DNA from: Isochrysis galbana
Taxonomy: Eukaryota; Haptophyta; Isochrysidales; Isochrysidaceae
NCBI GenBank assembly: GCA_018136815.1
Contig: CM030936.1
Coordinates: 1,285,694 to 1,349,693 of the forward strand
Direction: 5' to 3'
DNA length: 64,000 nt
Shown here piece by piece: positions 33,164-43,184 of the stretch; position 1 is the first letter of the stretch; the number at the start of each line of letters is the position of its first letter. The translations under genes were made by a program, and so were the position numbers. The notes under the pieces were generated by a model that worked only from the letters and a program-made list of their open reading frames with translations, searched no databases and was not told the DNA's origin.

Positions 33164-34211
33164 CCTAGATGTTAAACACAGGAACAGTGTGTTTCTACGG
33201 AAGTCAAAAACAGTGTTTTTCACCGTGTTTCTAGGAGACCCCCATGTCCGGAACAGAGGGTTGCGCGCTGCGTGCGCGCGCGCGCGCGGTGAGTGAGCGT
33301 GCGAGCGAGGCCATAGCCATAGCATAATCAATCCCGCCACCCGCCACCTGATTGCCTGGCCTCCCACGTGCACCACTACACCACTAGCTACCACCACCTA
33401 CCACCTACCACCTAGTTGGATGCAAGACAATCAATCATCAATCACAATCATGCTTGACAGTTACAATTACAATTACACTGCTCCCACAGGAACTACCGGT
33501 AGCTGTGAGCTGTGAGCCTACGGGAGATGGATATAAATATGTACTACCTCCGTTCCAAAACTGAGATGTGAGAGAGCCTTTGGGAAGCGAGGGCGGCGCC
33601 TAGAGAAGAGGAGGCACTAGATGGAAGGCCGGGGTGTGGGGAGGGTACATGCTGGCTTAACAAGGTGCTTTCGTTGAGGATGTTAACGAAAATCTAAAGC
33701 GCCCCACAACGTGTCAAAAACGGGCACTCTATTTACTGTCAGAAGCAACGTCACGACGATGCGGCAAGGCGCAAGGCGTGATGGTTTCCACCGGGAGGAC
33801 TGTTGGTGGTTGAGCTCCTCTTCTTGCGCCCCTTGCCTTGCCACTCATACTCGCCCCCAGTGCGAGCGCCGCGCTGCGGCGGCTCCACCACCTTCAGCCG
33901 CGCCATGCGGCCGCGAATGCCACGGGCCAAGAGCTTTCGCGCCAATCGTTCGCGTCAGCCGATTTGCAAACCCAGTCCACATTGAAAAACTGCCTATTTC
34001 AATCGTGTTTCGAGTGCTGAGCCCCCCCCCCCCTCACCCCATTAAGCCAGCATGTACCGGCAACCCCCCCATTGAAGTTGCGGTTTATTTATTTCAAGTT
34101 TTGGGGAGCTGTGAAAAGAAAACTGAAAATTTTTTCAGTTTTGGAACGGAGGTAGTATGTATAATACACTATATATGTATATGACCCGATGACCCGCTGT
34201 TTTCGGTACTG
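33164..34211 (+). mobile_element. Non-autonomous DNA transposon (8-bp-TSD family), copy 1, broken and carrying a nested MITE
   Basis: Starts CCTAGATGTTAAACAC, the terminal inverted repeat of the intact copy at 39419-39935. Positions 33164-33541 and 34158-34211 match that copy with hardly a difference by eye. The two blocks are separated by the Stowaway-like insert. The right inverted repeat is missing: at 34211 the sequence switches to the repeat GGCAACAAGGGCGAATGG. Confidence 0.8.
33544..34155 (+). mobile_element. Stowaway-like (Tc1/mariner) MITE with TA target duplication
   Basis: The 612-bp insert has perfect 21-bp terminal inverted repeats beginning CTACCTCCGTTCCAAAACT and flanking TA dinucleotides at 33542-33543 and 34156-34157. 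This terminus is essentially the plant Stowaway consensus (CTCCCTCCGTTCC). The homologous copy at 39.8 kb lacks the insert, with ATATG-TG-TGTATAATAC where the element sits here. That empty site fixes both boundaries. The interior has no recognisable transposase; the minus-strand frame 33945-33751 is short and basic. Confidence 0.88.
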
Positions 34212-34337
34212 GCAACAAGGGCGAATGGACGAATGTAGGACACTACGACGGTGACTCGTGGCTAGCCTGCAAGGAGGGAACAAAGAAACGCAAACAACTT
34301 CTAAAACAAAAAGGTCGATCGCGGATGCGACAAAAAG
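34211..34337 (+). repeat. Dispersed repeat, also at 55890-56011
   Basis: Starts GGCAACAAGGGCGAATGG and ends GGTCGATCGCGGATGCGACA, nearly identical to 55890-56011. There it abuts the Ty3-type fragment. It is probably one end (LTR or 3' UTR) of a mobile element. Confidence 0.7.
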
Positions 34338-35229
34338 TCGGGAGGGGCGTGACAAAAAAAGGGAACCTCGAGTTGCACCCTCTCGTCCGCCGTCCTCGCC
34401 CTCGCTCAAGCCCGCCTGCCCGCCTTCCTCTGCTGACGGGCTTCAGCCCGTCAGCACCTCTGGAGTCGTCTCCCCAGCCGCGCCTGCCGCCGGCATGCCT
34501 CCTTCCTCATTGCCCTCAGGCCCTATGGGCCACTCCAATTCGTCAATACCACTTATTAGTAACGGCGAAGGTCGGGTTCTTTCGTTCTTTCAAAGGTAAA
34601 AAAAACAACGCGAGAACATGGGGCTACACGCCCCGAGCAACAAACACATTCGGAAAATGATAAGCCCCCTGTATACTATAGACAAGGATTTCAACCTAGG
34701 AGCATCAGAGGACCTCTTGCAGGCGGCGAGAGGCCTGGACATACGGAACATCACCTAGGGTAGCCAAATCTCTTAATAGGAACCACACCGGAAATCAATA
34801 AAGAGCCTCACGTTATAAAAATGAGGAAAATCCGAGCCGAAACTAGATCAAGAGACGAGCCACAACCTCCCACCCCCTTCTCTCCAACTCCCGGCCGAAG
34901 CAGCGCGCGCGGCCTCCCTGGAACCAGCTTCTCCGCTAAAGAGGGAACTGGAGAAGGGGAAGGGGGTTGTTAAGGGTTAAGGTTGGGTAGTAGGGAGGTA
35001 CACTAGCAAGCTGCCTCACGCCGCATATGCATATGTAGCGGGAATTTTTAAGAAGATTTTTTTTCCATATCTTGATCGTTCAAACCCAACCCTATTCAAC
35101 TCCTCACTCATGGGGTTCACCTCTGCACAGGATCGCTGTCTGAGCCCGCCTGAATGTGTTTTAGACGCGCAGTGATAGAATCCTCGTCTCCACGAGCGCT
35201 CGCCTCTGGGCCGCACTCTCCCTTGCGGG
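34338..35229. other. Repeat-derived intergenic stretch
   Basis: Positions 34423-34545 are the second copy of the hairpin repeat at 450-572. Positions 34595-34740 contain an open stretch (LYTIDKDFNLGASEDLLQAA) that looks retroelement-derived but was not assigned. The rest is unassigned. No host gene is seen. Confidence 0.5.
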
Positions 35230-35700
35230 GCTTCCCCCCCCCTCCCCTCGCCCCCCCCGCGCCCCCCCCCTCGCCCCCCCCCCCCCCCCCCCCCCGCGCG
35301 CCCTCCCCGCCCCGCCCCGCGTGGTTGGCCCTCCGCGGGGCGGGGCGGGGAGGGCGCGGGGGGGGGGGGGGGGGGCGAGGGGGGCGGGGGCGGGGGGGGG
35401 TGGGGGGAGGGGGGCGGGGCGGGGGCGAGGGGGGGCGGGGGAGGGGGGGTGGGGGGAGGGGGGCGGGGCGGGGGCGAGGGGGGGCGGGGGAGGGGGGGTG
35501 GGGGGAGGGGGGGCGGGGCGGGGGCGAGGGGGGGGCGGGGGAGGGGGGTGGGGGGCGCGCCCCGCGGCCTGCTCCCGCTCGCTCGCTCGCCCCCTCCCCC
35601 CCCCTCCCCCTCCCCCGCCCCCGCCCCCGCCCCCGCCCCGCGCTGCCCCCCCCCCCCCCCTCCCCCCTCCCCCTTCCCCCCCTCCCCTTCCCCCAGGCCC
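35230..35700 (+). repeat. Extreme G/C-skewed tract upstream of the GGNBP2 homologue
   Basis: Positions 35232-35330 are nearly pure C, 35335-35550 are G-rich with a period of about 55 bp (GGGGTGGGGGGAGGGGGGCGGGG), and 35590-35700 are again C-rich. The tract can form G-quadruplexes and a G/C foldback. The 415-residue frame on the minus strand (36408-35161) and the plus-strand frames are Gly/Pro/Arg translations of it. Confidence 0.85.
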
Positions 35701-35947
35701 CTCAGCAAGCTTGTCCGCCAGCCAGCGAGCCACCCGCGCGCCGGCCCTGACACCTCCCCCCCGCACCCTTCCCCTCCCCTCTCCCTCCCATCCGTCTCCC
35801 GCATCCCTCCCCCTCTCCCCCACCCCCCCTGAGCGCCCCCTTCTTCCTCCCATACTCCCACTGCCTCTCTCGTTTGCCTTTGGCCCGTGAGGTGGGCTGG
35901 TGGCAGGCCGCCGACGGGGCGGGTGCGCTCCCTCCCGCGCCGCCTCC

Positions 35948-37359
35948 ATGAGCACCGAGCTCATTACGTGCCCCAAAGAGGAGATTCTGCGCCGACTGCA
36001 GCGGGAGACCACCTGCTCCGCCTGCTGCAACGCGCTCCGTGTGATGATGGAGCGCAAGCTGGCCGATCTCTCACTCCTCCGTGTCGTCGTTGAGCGTGAG
36101 GATGAGTCAGGGGCGTACGTGCTCAAGCACTCGCTCGCCACGCCAGACGGCATCGACGCAGCCTGCGCGCAATTCCCGCTCGGAGAGTGGCTCAAAAAGT
36201 GCCACCCTCTCAAGAGGGATAAGCGATGCCCCATGCACACCAACTCGCGGCATATCTTCAACCAGGCGGATTTGTGGGAGGATATGTGGGCTGAGCTCTC
36301 GTCCGCGCAGAAGGGCACCATCTGCACCGTGACTGCAGAGGAGCTCCACGACAAACTCTGGCAGCACTGCACTGACAAGCACCACCTTTGCAAGGACTGC
36401 CGCAACAATGTGATGTGGGCCTATGATAGGCTCACGAGGAAGTGCGCGCATAGTAGGCATACCGCCCGCCCACCAGCGCCGATTTCATCATTATGCCCGC
36501 CTGCGCGTCCACCATGCTCAACCTGCGCCCCATGTCCGCGTCGCGTAGGGAGCAAACACCAGTAGGGACCGAAGCCGAGCAGGAGGCAGAGCTCTCCAGC
36601 CTGCAGGCATATTTCGATCTGGACGCCTGCAGAGATGGTGCTATCTGCGTGCATTCGTCGGCCCTCCCCACCATCCTCTACCACTATGAAGACACGCTGG
36701 CCGAGGAGGCTGAGAGCTCTACAAAGGGGCGGCACGCGCCGACGAGGCAGGCAGGGCTCAGCGAGATGCTGTGCGTGGTTGGGCGCCTCCTGCTGCGAAA
36801 GGTGTTGACTAGCTACCAGACATCGCTGGAGGAGGAGCAAAACCAGCAGCTGTTGGTCCGATTAGTGCTTTCCTACTTCCAGACGCAGTCGCTCGAGCGG
36901 CGGGCTCAGCAGTGTGCAGAGTCGCTGCTCGAGGAGGACCTCGGCGCCAATGGTAAGACGTCAAAGCGGAAGCTCAAGAAGGAGCGGCAGAAGAAGCGGC
37001 AGGAGGCTTTGGGGGTAGAGGAGCAGCATGTTGCGTGGGACGAGCAGCAAGAGCTGGCGCTCTTGTCTCAGATGGGTTGGAGCAGAGCTGACGGCGGCGA
37101 CGCCATCACGCACGGCAGCAGGGGTGCGGGCGACGAGGATGCTAGCACAGGCATGGGGGGAGACGGCTCGCTCGCGCGTGCTGCCACGGAGGCGCTCGAC
37201 CTATCGAGTATGGAACTGACGGAGTCAGAGCAGCGCGAGTTCAACGAGCTTGCACAGCATAAGGGGCAACTCATGGAGCAGCGTCGGCAGATGCGCGAGG
37301 CGCTGAAACAGCGCTTTGAGGAGTTTTGTGTGCGTCGGGCCGAGTCGGCACTCAGTTGA
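35948..37359 (+). CDS. Gametogenetin-binding protein 2 (GGNBP2) homologue
   Basis: Two exons, 35948-36441 and 36549-37359. The 107-bp phase-2 intron (GTGCGC...CGTAG) joins LTRK to EQTPVG, giving 434 residues. Clear GGNBP2 landmarks follow in order: the Cys pair TTCSACCNAL near residue 20; KRDKRCPMHTNSRH near 90; LWEDMWAELSSAQK; the zinc-ligand-like KHHLCKDCRNNVMWAYDRL near 145; a basic KRKLKKERQKKRQ segment; and the C-terminal helix LMEQRRQMREALKQRFEEFC, equivalent to the family's REQYRQHLKEKFNKYC. GGNBP2 proteins occur in animals and plants. Their molecular role is unsettled, but they are linked to germ-cell and nuclear functions. It is shorter than the animal protein (about 700 residues). 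A pyrimidine-rich leader precedes the ATG. Confidence 0.85.
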
Positions 37360-37810
37360 TACTCTTTCGGGCACCGAAAGTACCTACTCAATCCTCGACC
37401 CTCCACCCCAATCCCACCCTACCCTCAGCCACCCCAACACTGGGCGACTCAGCCCAGACGTGCAACTACCCATGCGCGCTGCTGTAGTCGCATAGGAGCT
37501 GCGGGAGACTTATTCGCGGCGTGGCGGCAGAACCTGCTCTGCAGCATGCTATTGATGCAACAATCATCAAGGTGTTGCCTCGCAGGCCGCCGCAGCATGG
37601 GCCGGCAGGGTGCGGCGCACGCAAAATGGACCCCCGCAATGGCAACTAATTTTCGATATGTGGTCGACAGCCGTTTGCTGTGTGCAATGTATTCAGTGTA
37701 AAAAAACTTTACAAACGTACCGTCACTTGCACGGTGCGAAGCAGAGTGCTTGTGTTACTTCCTACTACCCCACCCTTACCACATACCAACCCACAACCCA
37801 ACCATCTCTA
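37360..37810. other. Intergenic stretch
   Basis: 3' flank of the GGNBP2 homologue with no supported gene. It ends at the LINE 5' fragment. Confidence 0.4.
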
Positions 37811-38105
37811 TCTCGTTACAACGATAGGTTCATGGAGCGCGCGACGCGCTCCCCTTTCCCGCCCACCCCGCCCCGACGAACAATCGGGCCATGACAGACT
37901 ATGCGCCGCCGAAGAGGCCGCGCGCAGGCAACCCAGCCTCTCAGCGTAGGTGCACGCGAGCCCCGGCCCGTGCCTCCTCCATCTGAGAGCGGAGCCCGGC
38001 CAGAACCAGAACACCCGAAAAGGCCTGCCTCTGGGTCTGTCCCATTCGCGAATCGGAATCGACTCTCGTTAGAATTCTCTTTCACCGTTGGGCATTTATC
38101 GTTAT
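37811..38105 (+). mobile_element. LINE 5' end fragment
   Basis: The leader CGATAGGTTCATGGAGCGCGC (positions 37824-37844, one base unlike the copies at 7.85 and 20.88 kb) is followed by a frame MTDYAPPKRPRAGNPAS at 37891 with the shared PKRPR motif. It fades out by about 38105 (the ATTCTCT region). It is a third copy of the LINE leader, 3'-truncated. Confidence 0.6.
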
Positions 38106-39410
38106 AATTCTCTGCGTTCTCTGTTCTCTCGTTCTCGGTCAAAAGCTTCGCGTGGAGGCCTAGGACCTTTGCTAATGGAGCGCCCTCCTGCCTCTTGTTC
38201 TGAAAACTTGTCTCGAACAGAAGGGAAGTTTCCCCACCTTTCTTCCCCAGGCGCCCTCACCAACAAGTATAATTTGCCTTCTCCCCCGCGTCCCGCGTCC
38301 CTTTACACTTTACACTTTTTATTGCTTGCTTCGGGCTTCGGGTGGCAATCGAGTTCAATGCGTGCGACCTTTTCTGATCTCCCCCCAGGCCCTAGACACG
38401 CCTCATTTCTCTCGTCTTATAGTAGGTCTCTTTGAATCCTGCGTGGCAAGATTACCCTTCGTTTCCGTCATGATTATTTATGATGAGGCAAGAAGCAAGA
38501 AGCGTTCATTTGTCCCCCACCACCACCACCTCCCCTTCCGTTGCTAGTTGCTAGGTCTATTTGTCGCCTGGTCGCCTGGACGTATGTCACATGTGTATGT
38601 GATCTGCATGAGGACGAGGAAGTGGATGGAGCAGCCAAGGGAAAGGGACGTGAGGGTGACGATGTGAGCGGAGAGGTAGTAGATAGTATTAGATACCGGA
38701 CTCCTAGTAGGTAGTAGATGTTTGGCCTTGAAACTTTTTTTTCGGTTAGAAGTTGGGCTCTCCGGGCCTCCGGCGGCGGACTTTAGCGCGCTTGCTTTGG
38801 GGCGCCGCGGCTGCCGATTTCGACGCGGCTTGGGGGCGCGTCGCGCGCTCGATTAGCGTGGCTGGCTGGGCGGTTTCTGGCCTTTTCCTTTTCACATACG
38901 GCGGCTTGGGCCGGGCACCAGGTTGACGACCAAAACCGGTCTCGCAGCGCGCCCGGCGTCGTTTTGATTGAATTGGGTCTCTCCGAGATGCGAGATGATG
39001 GTGTATTTAGGCCTATTTTGCCGTTTTGGGGTTACGCTTCGTCGTGGGGGCTCCCGGGGGTGGGAGTGGGAGGGGGGGTTGGGTTTGGGGCCCAAACAAA
39101 GGGCAAAGGGCATCGAAAATGTGCTAGATGGGTGTTTTCCGGGGCTTCTACTCCTACCGCTTTACTTTGGTGTATAATTTGAATTTGTATATTTAATAAA
39201 TTATTTAATTGTATTTCCTCAATCCTCAATCCTTATTCTTATTACTTTTCCACATTTTTTTACACCCTTCGAAGTTAAAGTCGCCTCCGACCGCCCGCCT
39301 ACATACTCTAGGCTCTAGGGCGTCCCAGCTCGAATGCGAATGCAAGCTGCAAGCTGCACGTCTCGATGTGAAGCACGGCACAGGGGCAGGGTGCAGGGTG
39401 GTCTCCAAAC
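38106..39410. other. Intergenic stretch without a recognisable gene
   Basis: Only short frames. Minus-strand sequence at 39113-38750 reads as an Arg/Ala/Pro-rich open stretch with one stop (RPVLVVNLVPGPSRRM); no family was recognised. Nothing else is supported. Confidence 0.4.
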
Positions 39411-39418
39411 AACGCAAA

Positions 39419-39935
39419 CCTAGATGTTAAACACAGGAACAGTGTGTTTCTACGGAAGTCAAAAACAGTGTTTTTCACCGTGTTTCTAGGAGACCCCCAT
39501 GTCCGGAACAGAGGGTTGCGCGCTGCGTGCGCGCGCGCGCGCGGTGAGTGAGCGTGCGAGCGAGGCCATAGCCATAGCATAATCAATCCCGCCACCCGCC
39601 ACCTGATTGCCTGGCCTCCCACGTGCACCACTACACCACTAGCTACCACCACCTACCACCTACCACCTAGTTGGATGCAAGACAATCAATCATCAATCAC
39701 AATCATGCTTGACAGTTACAATTACAATTACACTGCTCCCACAGGAACTACCGGTAGCTGTGAGCTGTGAGCCTACGGGAGATGGATATAAATATGTGTG
39801 TATAATACACTATATATGTATATGACCCGATGACCCGCTGTTTTCGGTACTGTGTTTCACCGTGTTTCCAAAAAAGCCAAAAACAGTTGTTTTTGGTGTG
39901 TTTCTAGACCTGACCCACCGTGTTTAACATCTAGG
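39419..39935 (+). mobile_element. Non-autonomous DNA transposon, 8-bp TSD, copy 2 (intact)
   Basis: The 517-bp element has terminal inverted repeats CCTAGATGTTAAACAC / GTGTTTAACATCTAGG and exact 8-bp target duplications AACGCAAA at 39411-39418 and 39936-39943. The subterminal region repeats GTGTTTCACCGTGTTTC-like motifs. An 8-bp duplication suggests the hAT superfamily, though the CCTAG terminus is not a classical hAT end. It has no coding capacity. It provides the empty site for the Stowaway-like insert of copy 1. Confidence 0.85.
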
Positions 39936-39943
39936 AACGCAAA

Positions 39944-41196
39944 TAGCGGCCTGTTTTTGGCTTTTCTAGTTCTAGAAACACGGCAACCTCGCGAACACGG
40001 CATGCTGCTAGGGAGGGCGTTTGAGGCACAGTGAGAACGGGCTGCTTGTGGCCTCCGTATAAGCAAGGTAAAACCGTGTTTACCATGTACATGTAGGCCG
40101 GCCGGCACGCACCCCTTTTCCCTTTTTGGGATTTAAGGCGTGTACTAGGATTAAAATAGCCTTGCATAGCAGAGAGGAGGGCGGGAAAAAGAGGGTGAGT
40201 GACGTGAGAGAGAGTGCGGAAGGGTGTGGGGAGGCACGTTTACGAGGAGAGTAAACTTGAGGAAGAGAAAGAAAGAGAAGAGAGAGCCGAGATCTCTCTC
40301 TCTCCCCCCCCCCCCCCCCCCCCCCCCCCTTCCCTCTCCCTCTCTCGTCGAGAACCGTCTGCGAGGCGATGCTGGGCTCGCGTCTCTATTTAGTGGGCGC
40401 GCTGCCGTGGCTCGTGCTGTCGCCGCTGAATCTGCTCAAGCTGCTACTCAACACAGTCTCGCCGACCGCCCACCTCTGGGTGAGGGGGGGGGGGGGGGGG
40501 GGAGGAGAGAGAGGAAGGGGGGGAGGGAGAGGGGGAGGGGGAGGTTGAGGGAGACCATCGGTGCACGACTGCGCTCGCACGGGTTGGTTGAAAGAATCCT
40601 CGAGAGATTGAGAGCAATCAACTGGTGAGTGGAGGAGAAGTAGCCGAAAGGGCAGGGAAAGGAGGGAGGGAGGGAGGGAGGGAGGGGAGCCTTTGTGCAC
40701 ATGAAGGCGGCTCGGTACATTCCCATGCGCAACACTATATGAGCTTGATCACCGCCCCCCCCCCCCCCACCCCCTTCCTATGCGTTCGTCCAGGTGCCAC
40801 GAGAGACTGAGCAATGCCAAGCAGGCTGCGGGATAGCACGTATGTGGGCTACGCTCTTCTGGTCGCAACAATTCTGCTGGGCATGCGCGTTATTGTACAC
40901 GCAAGTGCGTGAGCGCTGGCCTGAACTAAGTGCTACTGGCCATGCTGTTGTCGCCTGCTACGGGCGAACGCATCCTAAATGCCGTCGCGCATATCGCTGT
41001 CACTACCCAATGCTCTTCTGGCTCGCTTGCTTTACTCACTTGTCTCCCTTGTGCTCTACAACAGTATGTTGCGCAACAGGATGGCCTTATTCTATTTGCG
41101 GCCGTCACTAAACTCATGGTCGGCGTACTCTTACTAAACGGTACCGTTGCATTTCATGAGAGCGGATTTGGCACATCTGAGCAACTATGCTAGTCG
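39944..41196. other. Intergenic stretch with simple repeats
   Basis: Contains C-runs at about 40302-40329 and 40756-40769, a G-run at about 40484-40502 and GGGA repeats at about 40660-40685. The frames at 40224-40735 translate these repeats. An open stretch at 40794-41193 has no motif of its own but leads into the endonuclease relic. No host gene is seen. Confidence 0.5.
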
Positions 41197-41409
41197 GTGG
41201 GCCCTCGGTCTGTCCGCCTAATCATCATTCCGGACGCTAATTTGATCATTGGGGATTTCAATGCATGGATCGGACTCGTGGTGAACGTCTGTCATGGGTC
41301 TTGCCGTTCAAGCTCCAACCGATTGCACAGGCTACACATTGCGTGCTCCTCACACAGCTGCGTCTTGTCATTCCCAATGCCCCCCCAAACCTATCCGTTT
41401 GCCCCATGA
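41197..41409 (+). mobile_element. LINE endonuclease relic
   Basis: The frame contains IPDANLIIGDFNAWIG. GDFNA is the conserved catalytic-site motif of AP-type endonucleases of non-LTR retrotransposons. Surrounding frames are broken, so this is an old fragment from a part of the endonuclease upstream of that at 22.3-22.8 kb. Confidence 0.6.
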
Positions 41410-43184
41410 TGCACAGGATATCTAGGCGGCGTAATTCACTGGCCCATTGGGCTAGGAGCTTCGTCGTTCGAATTTTGCATTGCTGCACTCATGTTGCTAG
41501 ACGTGGCCGCCACACGAGCAGCGGCATCGCGTCCGCGACCGGTTAAATATCGAGCTTGATTTCCATCTTATCCCATCAGCGAGCTCTTTAGGTCAGCGCA
41601 TTGAAGGTGCCGCCGTTATCCATGCCGGATGAGTGAGGTGCCCAAATCATACAGATGCCAAACGCAGGATGAGGAGAGGGTTGCTTGCAGCTTTGGATTA
41701 GGGCACGATGGTGGCATGCAGCGGAGGAAGGCGGAAGAGCACGAGGCATTTGGGTTTTCGAGAGATGGAGTGAGCGAAGGGGTGCGAGTGGATTCGGCGG
41801 CGACAGCGGAGGAGGCTTCACGGCCAATGCGTCGGGCTCTAGACTTGCCATTAGTCTTTGCACTGTCATGCACGTATGAGGGGGATGCGTGTACATGGCA
41901 AAGTGTAGATGGGCTCCCAGCAGAGGGCGACTAGCTCCTTCTGGAGGAGCGAGCTTGCTCGACTCAACACTACCCTTCCCTTATTGTTGCCTACTAGCTG
42001 GACTACTTGTTGCGCCTTCTCGCTCAGCTTGTCCGGCCTTTATTATACGCTTTGCGCGCATGCAGATTCTTCAAATTATATATTGCGGCCAGCGAGGAGT
42101 GCAGCCAGCATTGGAAAAGCGCGCACCCTTGCGAAAGGCCGCAAACGCCCTCGTGCAAAAGCGCGCGGATGCCCGAGGAGCGTGGTGGCCTAACGTTGCC
42201 ACACTTTCATTCACTTGTTGGTGGGTGGCGAACCATCTCCGCTAGCGTTGCTAGCACAACGCCACAGCGCCACTGGGCGCCCCGTGAATAGCAGACACAG
42301 ACGCGCCCTCAGGCGCTTAACTGCCCCCCCCCCCCCCCCCCCCCGCCCCGCCCAAAAAAACCACCTTAGCCGAGAGCCCACACAAAGATCAGGCATGGCA
42401 CGAATACACGAAGGTACCCCTGCGTCAGGCGGGTGGTACCGAATGGAGGCAACCGCAAAACGCCGACCTTCGTGCCCCAGCGCCTTGCTCGCCGTCGGGC
42501 TTTCGTCGCGCTCTATAAAGATAGTTCCCGCTAATGCGCGCATGGCTTCACCTGCGCACTACTCTGGGTTCGAGTGTGGCAGCAAAGGCAAAGGCGAAGA
42601 ATTCGTTGGATTGTAGGTCCTCACGATTTTTATAGTTATAGTAACTACTACTTTATGAGAGGTGCGCGGTGCGCTATCATGCGCTGCTCGTGCTGTGTGT
42701 GTGTGCGCTCTGCCATTAGCGCCCTTGGGGCTTAACGCTTAACTTAGGGTTGGCGTTAGCGGCTTTTGCGCTTCTTCTGCTTGCGCCCTTCATATGCACA
42801 TACTAGCATCTTCTATAGTCTATCATCGTGAGGCGTGTCCTCATGATCATGTGTATGGCCAACGCTACTCTTGCGACCTCTATGTGAGCACCCACCACCC
42901 ACTACACCACACTGCGCACCATTAGCACGTGACGCGCGCGCCGCCACGCGGCAAATGCAGCTGCTGTACCTAGTTTGTGCTGTTTGCCCGTCGACGCCAA
43001 TTCCGTCCGATCGGATCGGCCGAGGACTTTCATTGCAGAAATCCCGCCCCAGAGCCTTATTCCCACTCCCTCACGAACACTGCATGACGCGACGATCACC
43101 ATGCAGCGATCGCCATGCAGCTTGACATCAATCACATCGGCACCGGGATGGAGGTTCACACGTGTCATGCATACGTAGGTTGTG
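41410..43184. other. Intergenic stretch without a recognisable gene
   Basis: Frames of up to 133 residues occur on both strands (for example 42215-42616) and straddle a C-run at about 42326-42343. None has a family motif. The region may include the 3' exon or UTR of the BBOF1-like gene if that gene uses the donor at 43415. Confidence 0.4.

Noticed and set aside
35161-36408. 415-residue minus-strand frame opposite the GGNBP2 homologue
   Set aside because: Half is translated G/C repeat and half is the antisense of a well-supported gene.
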